Assembly: GCA_023525975.1 (NCBI GenBank)
Contig: CM042042.1
Coordinates: forward strand, 43,845,880-43,909,879
DNA from: Smallanthus sonchifolius
Lineage: Eukaryota; Streptophyta; Magnoliopsida; Asterales; Asteraceae
DNA length: 64,000 bases
Direction of reading: 5' to 3'
Shown here: positions 1 through 10,971 of the stretch, piece after piece
Position numbering within the stretch: the first letter of the stretch is position 1
Layout: each line of letters opens with the position of its first letter
The notes under the pieces: generated by a model
Databases searched by the model: none
The model's input: only the letters and a program-made list of their open reading frames with translations
Told to the model about the DNA's origin: nothing
Position numbers and translations under genes: made by a program

Positions 1-414
1 GTAGATAAAAATACGTACGTCGCAAATGTATATTCGAAATTTTATAAAACATCATATTTTAAAAGTAATTAGTAAAAACAAAATAATTTCAAAATTAATC
101 AATTATGATAAAAATTAAATATATGACGTCGGCACAAGTATAAACGATTTGTAAAGTGTGCATATAGACTTGCTTATTTAGGTTTTGTTAACCATAGTAA
201 TAATATTAAAAAAAATTATAATAATACAATTAGATAATAACAATAATAAAAATAAAGAAAAAAACACTTAAAAAGTATAACCTGAAAAGAAAAAAAAAGC
301 TCATAAAAAATAAAGTAAAAAACTCAAAAAAAAAGAAGAAGAAAAAAGCTCAAAAAAATTTAAGAGGAAAAATGAAAAAGAGAAAAGAATCGGACATGGT
401 TGGAAACACGGCCA
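1..414. other. AT-rich spacer, no gene seen
   Basis: Strongly A/T-rich sequence with long A runs (about 300-350). No reading frame of useful length, no tRNA-like boxes and no repeat boundary were recognised. Confidence 0.6.
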
Positions 415-627
415 TGTTTGGTAGCCTCTTAATGGTCATTAAGAGGCTACCTCTTAATGGTTCAAAGCCTTTTAATGATTAAGAGGTAGCCTTAAGTCTG
501 ATTAGTTAAGAGATAACATCTTAATGGTAAGTTTTCATAAGTTACATAACCCCTTATCTCTTAATCATTAAGAGTCTTTGAACCATTAAGAGGTAGCCTC
601 TTAATATCATTAAGAGGGTACCAAACA
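415..627. mobile_element. Foldback MITE with ~55-bp terminal inverted repeats
   Basis: The 213-bp unit begins TGTTTGGTAGCCTCTTAATG and ends with the near-perfect reverse complement, ending in GGTACCAAACA. The arms pair over roughly 50-55 bp, and each arm is itself palindromic around CCTCTTAAT...ATTAAGAGG, so the element can form nested hairpins. There is no coding capacity. A clear target-site duplication is not visible at the ends, so the superfamily is left open. A/T-flanked foldback MITEs of this kind are common in plant euchromatin. Confidence 0.7.
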
Positions 628-799
628 AGTATTGTTTAGAGGCAAGGAGCACTACCAACTCAACCGGAACATTTGTATTATCCTGTGGAAAAAAAAAATA
701 GAAAAAGAGAGTTGTTGCCCAATGCATGTAGCTAAATGATGGTGTGCATGCACTATCGGTTAGCCATAGACCACTTTTGCTTTTGTTAGTAAAAGAATT

Positions 800-1268
800 A
801 TATATGAAATAGTAGGTGTATTACACGGGCTGAACAAATATAATGTTATATATACTTAGTAATAAAAAAATTATGTTTTTAAAAACCCGTGTATTACACG
901 AGTTGAATAAAAATTTATGTGACAGTTATAAATTATGTTAAGTTAATTTTTAAAACATTTTTTTAGCTGAGTATTAACCTTTTTTATGTAACTGAAAAAT
1001 GTTAATTCATATTAAACTTTCGAAACCCGATTTACTACACGTGTTAAATAAATGCAATGTTATAAATACTTAGTAATAAAGATTTACATATTACATATTT
1101 TTGAAAAACGTTTTATAAAAAAATTATAGAAGTCATTATTATTTAATAGGAGAGAAAAAATAATTAAAGAAATTTGTATAATTAATAGGAGAGAGATGCG
1201 GGAAAAAAAACTTGAGAATGCATAAAAAAGTGATTAATGGCACATCAAAACCTTTATTTATTATATAA
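800..1268 (-). mobile_element. Cluster of degenerate Helitron 3' ends
   Basis: Three copies of the Helitron-type terminal hairpin (CCCGTGTATTACACG and variants) lie near 812-830, 884-902 and 1022-1045, each followed by a GTTGAATAAA-like or similar stretch. On the minus strand these resemble the 3' ends of non-autonomous plant Helitrons, which end in a hairpin just before CTAG. The outer copies have lost a clean CTAG terminus, so they are read as truncated or overprinted elements. No rep/helicase coding sequence is present. Confidence 0.5.
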
Positions 1269-1624
1269 CTAGGTTAGAATCCCGTGTATTACACGAGATT
1301 GTATATTAAAAAAGATAAAATTTATAAATTTGTAAATACGTCATAACTTGTCAGACTATTATGATAGTCTCGATTATATCAAGTGGAAATGTGTGTGTGC
1401 ATATAATAAATTAGTATTTTTTTTAATTAGTTATTTTTTTTATTTCCTATTATATGTTCTTATTTAATATAATTAGTATTCTTCTTTAATAATATATTTA
1501 TAATATTATTATTATTTAATAAGATAGAGGAGCATTTATTAGGAGAGAGAGACGGGAAAACCAATGTGAGAAGGCATAAGGAAATGACAAGTGTCCACAT
1601 TAAACCTTTATTTATTAGTATAGA
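1269..1624 (-). mobile_element. Non-autonomous Helitron (356 bp)
   Basis: On the minus strand the element starts TCTATACTAATAAATAAAGG (around 1624) and ends with a hairpin, TCGTGTAATACACGGGAT, then TAACCTAG at 1269. The TC 5' end, 3' hairpin and CTAG terminus next to a T are the hallmarks of Helitrons, which insert between A and T without a target-site duplication. It has no open reading frame of note. A second Helitron 3' end (CTAG at about 1625-1628 with an ATGTTTTACATGAG hairpin) abuts it directly, giving a head-to-tail pair. Confidence 0.7.
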
Positions 1625-1861
1625 CTAGGTTAAAGCCCAATGTTTTACATGAGTTGAAAAAATATAACTTGATATAAAACAGTATTTTCTATGAATATTT
1701 GTATGTTTGGTGTTATTAGTCATCTGTTAAATAAGAAATAATTAAATTTTTTTTATGATTTAGTAATTTTTAAATCAAATATTAGAATATAGGGTTTTCC
1801 AAAAATTTTTTAATTAAAATTTGTTTTTATTAAATCAATTTCTGTCGGTCAATTTTTTTTT
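1625..1861 (-). mobile_element. Truncated Helitron 3' portion abutting the previous one
   Basis: Minus-strand Helitron terminus (hairpin around 1638-1655, then TTTAACCTAG). No matching 5' TC end is found before the LTR copy that starts near 1862. The last ~75 bp (about 1790-1865) resemble the A/T-rich linker repeats of the CACTA-like element at 4146-4210, so this junction is a mosaic. Confidence 0.4.
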
Positions 1862-3425
1862 TAAATTTCCGTCTGTATTTGAGTGTATTGTATACTTTTA
1901 GGAGCTCGTGTGGAATAGGAAGCTAAATCCCGAAGAAAACGAGCAAGAGAATAAAGCCGGGAGAAATAAAGAAGAATTTGTTGAAATTCAGTTCCTCGCG
2001 GTACACGAGAGAGACAGAAAAATGCCTCGCGATACGCGAGGGAAAGCAATACCGACCCAGACTAATTTGTTCCTCGCGGTACGCGAGGAACTCAGCCCAG
2101 TCTCTCGCGGTACGCGAGAGAACCCTAAATCGTGAAAAACCCTAAAATCGACTTTTAATAGATTTTTAATGCCATAATTTGAGAAGTTCGCATTCCAGCC
2201 GTTTGAGAGAGAGCCTAGGGCGATTTTGGGAGCAAGAAGATCGATTCAAGTGCAAGATCAAATCTTTTGGATCTCGGGTTCGTTGTAATGGCGATCTAGG
2301 TTTTCAAGTTTGAATCTTTGCGTTTTGATTGCTATGTTTGATACCATGTCTTTGTCTTTTACTTCTGTTATGATGTTTTGGATGATGATTATTGGCTAAA
2401 ACCATAGTACTGCCTAGGTCAATTGATGAATATGCGTAAAGTTTAGATTTTTATCCGGTTTTGGATCTATTTGATGGCTGAATGACTTTGTAAACGATCT
2501 TTGGATATTTATTATGATGTATAAGCATGTTTAATTCTGATTGTGTGATTGATTATAACTCAATGCGTTGATTGTGGTTGTCTGTCAGTTTGATTTGCGT
2601 ATCTAGGTCATAGATCTTAGGGTTTGTGATTGTGTATGGTTTGCTAGAGATAGTGACCATAGGAGTTGTGATGGATTGCTGATTAGAGTGAATGTGTGTC
2701 CTAGTTCAATACCCGAGTGGTGAGAAGTAGTTGTCTAGTCTTCCTCATTAGGAATCCGAGTGTTAACAGTCTGAGATGACGTTAGTATTAGGTGTCTAGT
2801 GATTGTTGCTAGGTTAAATCATAGTTGTTATCTAAAGATTACCCCGTGCATTCTTCGAATGTATTGTGGACAGTGAGACTGAAAGGTAATCTGTCCTGTG
2901 GGTACTTTATCATTGTTGGAAATACCCGAGAGGTGACCCAACTATCTGGTGAGTTTAGTACGCTTTAGGTAGCTTAATTGGTGACACCCTGAGGGTGATT
3001 AGAGATCCACTAGGTAGTCTTTAGTTGTCATCCTTAGAAACCCAGATCCATCTTAGTTTCCAGAACCGGTAGAAGTTGTGCTTTGCACGTAGGATTCCAA
3101 CCTAGGTAGTATTCTTCCCAATTCTTGATTTCACCTCAGTTCTTATCTTGATAGTTGAGTCATTCTAGTTTTCGGCATTCATTAGTTTAATCAGTAGTGT
3201 AGTCAAACCCCCCAAACCAATAATCATTCTTTAGTCCAAGTCAGAGTCTAGTTTTGTTATTCGTAGTGTCTCTAGGGTTCGATACTCGGTTTACCGTTAA
3301 GCTGTGCTACACTCGATATGTATACTTGCATGTCAGTGCGGTTTAGTTCGAAGGTACTCCATTTATTACTTAGGAGTTTAGGTTAGGTTTTGTTAGTTTT
3401 TATATAGACCGTCTGGGCGAAATCA
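1862..3425 (+). mobile_element. 5'-truncated solo LTR (family with CTCGCG hairpins)
   Basis: This ~1.56 kb stretch is the plus-strand counterpart of the LTR at 29612-34002 (minus). Shared blocks include the GATACTCGGTTTACC region, the run around 2700-3000 and the 3' end TATAGACCGTC. The full copy begins TGATGTAGTGC on its own sense strand; that first ~40 bp is missing here, so the copy is 5'-truncated. No protein is encoded. The sequence near 2150-2350 (hairpins, then a leader-like stretch with a GATC-rich segment) looks like the R/U5 part of a gypsy-type LTR, an inference from layout only. Confidence 0.6.
1994..2121. repeat. Four short CTCGCG...CGCGAG hairpins in the LTR
   Basis: Near-perfect palindromes at 1994-2009 (CCTCGCGGTACACGAG), 2025-2041 (CCTCGCGATACGCGAGG), 2071-2089 (TCCTCGCGGTACGCGAGGA) and 2101-2121. 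The last has 9-10 paired positions, TCTCTCGCG against CGCGAGAGA. Spacing is about 30-45 bp. Flanking bases differ among copies but remain complementary within each copy. The sister LTR has the same set at 33672-33799. Confidence 0.75.
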
Positions 3426-3889
3426 GATGTAAATGGGTACCTGCTATCGATTCCGAAGGAAAGAATGAAACCGAGTTGTCCTTGAGTCGTCGCAGATCGA
3501 GAGCCCCCCTTGCGCCGATTGCAAACCGAGAGGAAGAAAAAAATGAATTTGGAGGTGCTTTCGAGTTGTAAGATGATAGGGATTATATATAGGGTGATTA
3601 TAACACGTTTACAACTTTAAATTGACGAGATCTGTGGGATTACGGGCTTGATTTCGGTGATTTAAGCAATCTCATACCTATTTACGTGACATACCAAATT
3701 GGGGCTTGATACGCAATTAATACACGATCTTGAATATTTAGGATTCAAAAGAATTGAGTTTTGATTGTGAATTCAACGGAAATAGAAGAGTGAAAATAGG
3801 TTTTGACTTTTTCAAGTCAAACTTGTTCTTCTTTCTTGTTTCAGGGTCCAAGTTATATATATATAATATGTGAAAGTATAAAATAAAAC
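3426..3889. other. Spacer between LTR copy and CACTA-like element
   Basis: Mixed sequence including a C-rich patch near 3505 and a TATATATA stretch near 3855. No reading frame, terminal repeat or RNA-gene signature was recognised. It could be remaining internal sequence of the LTR element to its left. Confidence 0.4.
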
Positions 3890-3974
3890 CTCAAAAACTT
3901 TGAATTGTTTTATTTAATCAATTTCCGTCGTTCAAAATTTTTTTTTAAATTAAAAAAAATTCTGGAAAACCCTA

Positions 3975-4632
3975 TGGCGACAACATGTCGTCGAGATAGG
4001 TGAAAACCAAAATTTTGAATGGGACACCCTATAACGACGACATGTCGTCGCTATAGGGTTGAGGCAGATTGGAGGGAAAGCTGGTGCTCAATGAATTTTT
4101 GTGGAAAACCTATAGCGACGACATGTCGTCGCTAGAGGTTAATTTTGATTTTCTTTTTTTTATTTAATCAATTTTCGTCGGTCAAAATTTTTTTTTTAAA
4201 TTAAAAAAAATTCTGAAAAACCCTATGACGACGACATGTCGTCGGGATAGGTGAAAACCAAAATTTTGAATGGGACATGTCGTCGCTATAGGGTTGAGAC
4301 AGATTGGAGGGAAAGCTGGCGTCCAATGAATTTTTGGGGAAAACCTATAGCGACGACATGTCGTCGCTATAGGTTAATTTTCATTTCCTTTTTGTTTTTT
4401 TATTTAATCAATTTCCGTAGGTCAAATTTTTTTTTTTAAATTAAAAAAAATTCTGGAAAACCCTATGGCGACGACATGTCGTCGGGATAGGTTTTTCCTT
4501 TATTGACTGGTCAACATCCTACGAACCCTATACCGACGACATGTCGTCAGCATAGGGTACCTGTGCCGACGACATTTGTGCCTATGCCGACGACATTTGG
4601 GCCCATGGCGACGACATGTCGTCGCCATAGTG
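3975..4632. repeat. Left cluster of CGACGACATGTCGTCG palindromes
   Basis: At least eight copies of the palindrome lie in this block, several extended by a CCTATAGCGA.../...TCGCTATAGG outer arm. The one at 4342-4375 is a perfect 34-bp palindrome. The motif sits inside two tandem ~240-bp units (about 3900-4140 and 4140-4380) that share the GGAGGGAAAGCTGG spacer. The outer arms differ between copies (TATAGCG, TATACCG, ATGGCG) and usually match within a copy. Confidence 0.8.
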
Positions 4633-4751
4633 TGCAGCGCGAACAAATAGGGAAAACAGACGACAGACCTTCATTTCCACTCAAAATCCTTCAAAACTCC
4701 CTCAAATTGTTCTCTCCCGCGATTTCACGGTTTTTGGGCTTTTCGGGAGCA

Positions 4752-5770
4752 ACTTTCACAAAAACTCTCGGGATTTAAGGTGAGATAACACCCGGGTTTC
4801 ATATTTTAGCTTCTTTTTCAAGATTTTGAAGTTTTGTTTGTTTATTTTGGTTAGGTTTTGGAGGAATTTAATTATTGCTTGGATTTCTAGCTTTGTGATG
4901 GTAAATACTCGTTTTAATTACTAATTTGTGATGAAATTTGGTTTAGATCTAAGATTTTTATGATTTTATATGTATGTGTATGTATGTATGTTTGTATGTA
5001 TGAGTATGTATATTTGTATGTATGATGGAATTATTAAATTATGATTAGTTTAGGTCATTTGGTTTATATGTGTGCTTATTTTATATAATTTAGTTTATGT
5101 AAATTAGTGTTTGTATGTATATGTATGTATATGTGTAATTTGTGTTTATAATGATTAGTTTGTACGTATGTGTATGTATGTGTGCAATTTGTGTTTATGA
5201 TGATTAGTTTGGATGATTAGTTTGAATTTATGTGTGTAATTTGTGTTTATGATGATTAGTTAATATGAATGTATATATGTGTATGTATGTTTGTAATTAT
5301 GTAATTGGACATTTATTTATGTATGTATGTTTGTATGTATATGTTTGTAATTATGTAATTGGGCTTTTATTTATGTATGTAATTGTGATGTGTAGGTATA
5401 TAAGATGGTATTTATTGAGAGAAACTTTCACAAAAACTCTCTGGATTTAAGGTGAGCTAACATCCGGGTTTCATATTTTAGCTACTTTTTCAAGATTTTG
5501 AAGTTTTGTTTGTTTATTTTGGTTAGGTTTTGGAGGAATTTCATCATTTCTTGAATTTCTAGCTTTGTGAATGTAAATACTCGTTTTAATTACTAATTTG
5601 TATTGAAATTTGGTTTAGATCTAAGATTTTTATGATTTTGTATGTATGTGTTATGTATGTATGTTTGTATGTATGAGTATGTATATTTGTATGTATGATG
5701 GAATTATTAAATTATGATTAGTTTAGGTCATTTGGTTTAGATGTGTGCTTATTTTATATAATTTAGTTTA
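4752..5770. repeat. Direct duplication, ~350-bp unit with 675-bp period
   Basis: The block starting TTCACAAAAACTCTCGGGAT at 4752 recurs at 5427 with a few substitutions and continues in parallel for about 340 bp, through GTTTTGGAGGAATTT and AAATTATGATTAGTTTAGG. The space between is filled by TGTATG/TGTGTA-rich microsatellite-like sequence (about 4965-5400). No coding potential is apparent; this is an internal tandem duplication in the CACTA-like element. Confidence 0.75.
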
Positions 5771-6037
5771 TGTAAATTAGTGTTTATATGTATATGTATG
5801 TATGTGTGTGATTTGCATATTTGTGTGTCGAACAAGTTTATGTTTTGAATGTTTGATTTGTCAGACAAGTTTGTGTGTCGAACAATTTGGATGTTTGGTT
5901 TATGTTTCAGATATTAGTTTTTATTTGATTTGAATGTTTGAATGGTTTATATTTAGTGATTTGCAGGTTTTTGTTTTTAGAAATTTAATATTTCTGGATA
6001 AAATATTAAAAATTAAAAAATAAAAAAAACAGAAAAG

Positions 6038-6400
6038 ACCTATACCGACGACATGTCGTCGCTATAGGCCTTTTTCAAAAATTATTAAAAAAACAAAAAA
6101 CCATATACCGACGAAATGTCGTCGGAATAGGGTCAACTTGTACCGACGACATGTCGTCAGTACAGGGTTGGACTCTATACCGACGACATGTCGTCGGTAT
6201 AGAATTTCTTTTTAAAATTTTTATTTAAACCCTATAGCGACGACTAGTCGTCGGTATAGGCTGACCTATCCCGACGACACCTATCCCGATGACAATCTTG
6301 GCTATTGGGACGAGGCAATACCGACGACATCTATACCGACGACATGTCGTCGCTATAGGCTATCCCGACGACAAGTCGTCGCTATAGGGTGAAAAAAAAT
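6038..6400. repeat. Right cluster of CGACGACATGTCGTCG palindromes
   Basis: Copies near 6046-6062, 6110-6126 (degenerate), 6142-6160, 6174-6203, 6236-6255, 6336-6352 and 6364-6385. The one at 6174-6203 is a perfect 30-bp palindrome, TCTATACC...GGTATAGA. The 6238-6255 copy carries CTAG in place of CATG at the centre. These mirror the left cluster and mark the right subterminal region of the CACTA-like element. Confidence 0.8.
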
Positions 6401-6429
6401 CGTCAGGATAGGGTGATACTGTTGTAGTG

Positions 6430-7166
6430 CATGTACAGGCTTTCCCCAACCAAAATCCATTTGTAAAGGGATTCCTACACAAGCTTGTAAAAATCCGGTG
6501 ATTTCGTCGATCTTCTATTTATACCAGGTCAAATCCGGTGGTTCTTTCCTCAATGGCGTGCGGACCAGAGGGTCCTACAGTAGAGTCACGCAATAATGAT
6601 CCATACTCTGATTGTTGGAAACATAACTTGCCAATTGCAAATTACCATGTGATAACCGCTTTCTGAAACGGGGCCATAGGCTCTTGGCCCAGTTATATTC
6701 TCAAACCCTAGACCATCAAACTATTGTAAATGTGCCAATTAAATACGACGGTTAAAAAAATAAAAAATTATTTTCTCAAAACCAAACGTTGTAAATGGAA
6801 AAGGAATATACCCAATGTTTTCAGAACCGGGACAATGAACCGGTCGTATTACCGCTTCACTGGTTCGACCAGTCAGACCGGATTATAAAACCGGGTGATA
6901 TTCTTTCCAATTTAAAAGTATAACAAATTACAACATAAAAAAATTATTTTTTTATAAAACTATTATTTTCTTGTCTGCTCTTTAAAAAAAACTTAAAAAA
7001 CATGTTTATTTGAATATAGCTCCTATATATAACCTCATTAATTGCTTTCCGGAAAAAAAAGGTAAGCTCATTAATTGAATTAGGTAGTTTCAATAAAATC
7101 TATATCAACTTTAAAGTTCCAATAAAATGCTTGCAAAACATTTTCAACCTTTCAAATGTCTTAATC
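6430..7166 (-). pseudogene. BAHD-derived tandem unit, copy 1
   Basis: The first ~60 bp, read on the minus strand, correspond to the BAHD DFGWG region (GATTTTGGTTGGGGAAAGCC) also present at 8538 and 17537. After about 6495 it switches to a non-coding segment shared with copy 2 (TTTATACCAGGT..., CAAACGTTGTAAAT..., GGTAGTTTCAATAAA...). The unit is one of three ~1.3 kb direct repeats (6431, 8538 and 17537 as anchor points once later insertions are subtracted). It carries only a sliver of the gene and is not functional. Its uninterrupted stretches at 7043 and 7105 give the empty sites for insertions in copy 2. Confidence 0.7.
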
Positions 7167-7181
7167 AATTAATTAACAAAG

Positions 7182-7514
7182 GCCAATGGTAGAGTGGTAA
7201 GTGAGAGAACTGATGTTCCTAGTGACCCAGGTTCAATCCCTGTCTCCCACATTAGTTTCTGTGATATGCAAATGATGCCTAGCTCCTAGGCTGATGCACC
7301 AGAGTTTTACCAATGCCGATCCAGGGTTCGAGCCTCGGCTCTCCCTCAAGCCCGGAAGGAGCCGTATTGGGTGGGATTTTTCCTTGGATGCTCTCCAACT
7401 GTGACGCCAAGTGGCCCCGGTTAAAACAACATATTGGCCGGAGTTGGACGAGGCTCTCCCATGTGACGGGAGGGTGCGTCGTCATAACATTCAATGTTCG
7501 CCGTTTAAAAAAAA
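7182..7514 (+). mobile_element. tRNA-derived SINE with 15-bp TSD
   Basis: The element is flanked by a perfect 15-bp direct repeat, AATTAATTAACAAAG (7167-7181 and 7515-7529). The head has RNA polymerase III-like boxes: an A-box-like TGGTAGAGTGGTAAG at about 7187 and a B box AGGTTCAATCCC at about 7229. A second B-box-like GGGTTCGAGCC lies at about 7325, suggesting a composite or dimeric head. It ends in an A-rich tail just before the downstream TSD. It has no credible protein. Long TSD, pol III boxes and A tail together identify a SINE; family name unknown. Confidence 0.85.
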
Positions 7515-7578
7515 AATTAATTAACAAAGATGAACCGTCATCTTCTTGTATACTTCTTCTTTACTATTTTGTGGCGGT

Positions 7579-8019
7579 CAGGGCCGGCTCGAAGGTTAAA
7601 ACAACCCATGCTCTAGCTTGGAGCCTTCATTTTCTAAGGGCCTTATTTTATTAAAAAAAAGTTTATAATATATAATTTGTTGGTATCAATCCACAATTAT
7701 TAAGGGTTTATTATTTAGTTAATGGTTATACAATTTCTCAACTGAATTATAGAGAGCTCACATGAATGATATCTAGTTCAACTTTAAATCGGCAAGCAAC
7801 GAAGCTTAAAATTCACCTGAATTTGATCTTGGCTTTTTAAGATGTTTTAGAAGAATAATTTGATTCCTTGCTCTTTTCTGTTTATTGTTTAGTTAAAAAA
7901 AAAAGACTATTTTCATCATTTATGGACCCCAATTCATGAACGAAAGCAAAATATTTTTTTTAAAAAGGCCCCAAATTTATTATCCGTTTGGGGCTACCAA
8001 AATGCTTGAGCCGCCCCTG
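7579..8019. mobile_element. hAT-type MITE with 8-bp TSD
   Basis: Flanked by a perfect 8-bp duplication GTGGCGGT (7571-7578 and 8020-8027). Terminal inverted repeats are CAGGGCCGGCTC on the left and CAGGGGCGGCTC (reverse complement) on the right. An 8-bp TSD with a CAGGG terminus fits the hAT superfamily. At 441 bp it has no transposase. It sits in BAHD-derived unit 2, whose paralogue at ~17055-17075 (TTGGCGGTTTAG) lacks the insertion. Confidence 0.85.
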
Positions 8020-8380
8020 GTGGCGGTTTTTTAAGAAACCATTTTAGAAAGAAAACCATGATCGCCGTAAAAGTTTTTTTAGCAGTGTTAATTTACGGTC
8101 AGGTAGTAAGTACGTTCGGATGAAGATTTTGATAAAATTTTTATTTAGTTAAGTTGGAAGTACTGGGACGGGTATAACATTGTATATATCTTGTAGCATG
8201 GTGTAGCACACGGTTATACCCAATAGTGGACATAGTCTTGTACGTTTACTTTATATGGTACGTTTCAATGACTATAATCACTGTATTTCTACCGGGAAAA
8301 GATCACGTAAAAAAAGTTATCAATTAAAAGAGCTGTTTATTATATTTTATATTAAATGATAATTAAGAATACATAAATTT

Positions 8381-8610
8381 TCAAATGTTTTCAACACATG
8401 CAAGAAGTTCTTTATCATTCTGAAAAATAGACATTTCTTCTTCCCAATTCTACCGTAGCTTCGATACCATCTCCGGTCGGATTATCCATCAAAATATGAA
8501 AATTTCCATCCCCGCTTGCAATATTTCCCATTACTTGTACAAGCTTTCCCCAACCAAAATCCATTATGTAAAAAGGATACATACTCAAGCTTGTAAAAAT
8601 CTGGTGATTT
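8381..8610 (-). pseudogene. BAHD acyltransferase 3'-end fragment (tandem unit copy 2)
   Basis: Minus-strand translation gives the end of a BAHD acyltransferase, with the MDFGWGK motif, ASGDGNFHI, DNPTGDGIEATVELG and a terminal CVENI before TGA at 8381-8383. It parallels 17378-17570. A 2-bp loss relative to the 17378 copy, near 8430, shifts the frame after VELG, so it cannot be translated through. Beyond about 8600 similarity to the gene stops and the non-coding segment of the tandem unit starts. BAHD enzymes acylate plant secondary metabolites with CoA thioesters in the cytosol; this piece has no HxxxD site and is dead. Confidence 0.75.
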
Positions 8611-9592
8611 CGTCGATCTTCTATTTATACCAGGTGAAATCCGTTGGTTCTTTCCTCAAGGGTGTGGGGACCAGCGGGTCCTACAGTGGAGTAACGCGAG
8701 AATGCTCCTTGCTCTTATTGGTGGAAACATAACTTGACAATTGCAAATTGCCATGTGATAACCGCTTTCTGAAGTTATATTCTCAAACCCTAGACCATCA
8801 AACTGTTTTAAATGTACCAATTAAATACGACGTTTAAAAATGTAAAAATCTGTTTTCTCAAAACCAAACGTTGTAAATAGAAAAGGAATATACCCGATGT
8901 TTTCAGAACCGGGGACAACGAACCGGCCGTATTACCGGTTCTCTGGTTCATTTACGGCCGTATTCTCAAACCTACAGTCGGACTGGATTTTAAAACCGGG
9001 TGATATTCTTTTCAATTTAAAAGTATAATAAATTAGAAGATAAAAAAATTAGGATTTTTTCTTATAAAACTATTATTTTCTTGTATGCTTTTTAAAAAAA
9101 ACTTAAAAAATATGTTTATTTGAATAATGTTCTATAAACTCACTAGGTTATAGACCCGTGTAATACACGGAGTTGAGTAGTAAAAATGATATATGTTACA
9201 ACTACAATTTATAAAATACATTAAAAAAAAACTGCAAAAAAGATAAATACGTGAAGCCCGAGGAAATATTAAAAAAAATGACAGACAGACAAACCCGTGC
9301 AACTAAAAGAGCCCGTTTCACACCACCAAGAAATCTAGTCACCCGATGATAAGAACATACGCCAACTGTCAACAACTTGATAATAAAAATAACCAAAGAA
9401 AATGGAATCATGATCCGTTTACTTACATTTGAATAAATGCCACGTTTTTTGGCCGAAAACTTCAAGTGACGAGTTGTAGTACGAAAATGCTGAAAACAAT
9501 ATGAAAAATGGAGATAAAAGTCAATGTGGTCAAGATAAGACGGTCAAAATTGATAGGTAAGACAATCACAATTCAACATTAGGAACATGTTT

Positions 9593-9697
9593 GGTGGCCT
9601 AATGGTAGAGGAAAATCCTTTAAATAACACCAAGGTTTGGAGAGGTCGGGTTCATGTCCCACTCTCAACAGGAGTTAAGAAATTTACCTTTAAAAAA
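9593..9697 (+). mobile_element. Short tRNA-derived SINE with 18-bp TSD
   Basis: Perfect 18-bp flanking repeats, AACATTAGGAACATGTTT, at 9575-9592 and 9698-9715. The insert has an A-box-like TGGCCTAATGGTAGAGG and a B-box-like GGGTTCATGTCCC near 9648, then a short A-rich tail. At 105 bp it is little more than a tRNA-like head plus tail. It was inserted after the Helitron that contains it had formed, or was carried by it. Confidence 0.8.
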
Positions 9698-10971
9698 AAC
9701 ATTAGGAACATGTTTAAGAATCTGATCAGCTGCAATTATTAAGACTCCTAACCGGTTGACACGTCATCATCATTCAATACAGAAACATTGAAAATGTTAA
9801 GATTCTGTTAAAAAATCATTTGTAACAGTAAAGTTTAGTCAATATAGCATTTTTTTAATCACAAAAAACTTAATCCGAGACAACCAAAAGAGATGTTGGC
9901 ATAAAGAAGATCAATACCTGAAGTGCAACAATATTAGTTGGATATTGATTATAAGAAAGAATAGTTGGTTAGAGCTTACACAACTCAAAAGGAATATTAA
10001 AAATATTACCTTGGTAAAAACAAAGCTGACATTCAACAAAAAATTCTACAAATTTTTTTTATAGGGACAAACAGAGAGAATTTTGATCCATATGATTTCT
10101 AAGAACTACAAATAAGAGAGTGTCAATGCCTGAAAAAATAAAAAAAACTATGTACATACTTTAGAAGTGCAAACCGACTTTCTTTCATTCCCCTCCCTAC
10201 ATTGATCCTGGGCAGCAAGGCAATGGACAAAACAATTTTAATATATAAGAGCATAATACTAACTTTCCATAGCAATAGCCCTCTAAATAACAAATGAGCA
10301 GGTGTTATTTGACTTTAATATGCCATAATAAAGATCATATTACTAAATATTGAATTGCAACATACTCTTATGACAATAACATAATAGAAAAAGGAAATAT
10401 CATACGAAAGTTGGAAATAAATGGTATCGTCCATCTTTGAACACTTACCTTAGCTTTTTTAGTTTAATGTCCAAACAATTCAACTACCTAACTTACTGAT
10501 CTATTTTTACAATAGAATTCGGTAACTACTGAAAGTTCATGGCAGGGGGAAGCGCCAACTCTACCCCCATGGCTATGCAACAAAATGCGTTGATTTGGGT
10601 TATTTTTTTTTATCTCATTTGCTAAAAGCGGACGGGTCACATAGGTTGAATGGGTCAAGCCGGTAAAAGCCGTCTGAAATCCATTATTGTTATATCAAAG
10701 ATTTAGAGTATGTAATAATACATCAACTATGTTCTATTTTCCTTTTTTGAAAAAGTGAATATAAGTGTTTCCTTGTTGACCCAGCCCAGCTCAACCCATA
10801 CTAAAAGTGACCTGATTTGAATCTATCCCGCTTTGACGCCGTTTCCATTACACAGCTGCAGATGCAACTATAAATGCACCATCTAATGTATTGTATAAAG
10901 CTCAAAAACTGTGAGTTCTAGTGAAGTATCAGGGAGTGCAAAAACTATCAAGATACATGAGTCTACATAAC

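Larger units (their letters stand above)
3890..6429 (-). mobile_element. Non-autonomous CACTA (En/Spm)-like element
   Basis: The right end, read on the minus strand, is CACTACAACAGTATCACCC (6429 leftwards), matching the CACTACAA terminal signature of plant CACTA elements. Both flanks of the ~2.5 kb unit are packed with one palindromic motif built on CGACGACATGTCGTCG, as expected for the subterminal repeats of this superfamily. The middle (4640-6000) is A/T-rich, non-coding and contains a ~350-bp direct duplication. A matching left CACTA terminus was not found, so the left boundary is approximate and the element is probably truncated. It is inserted in, or fused to, the BAHD-derived repeat that starts at 6430. 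Confidence 0.55.

Noticed and set aside
7230..7345. Functional tRNA gene
   Set aside because: Only A- and B-box-like elements; no cloverleaf, and it is bounded by a SINE-type TSD and A tail.
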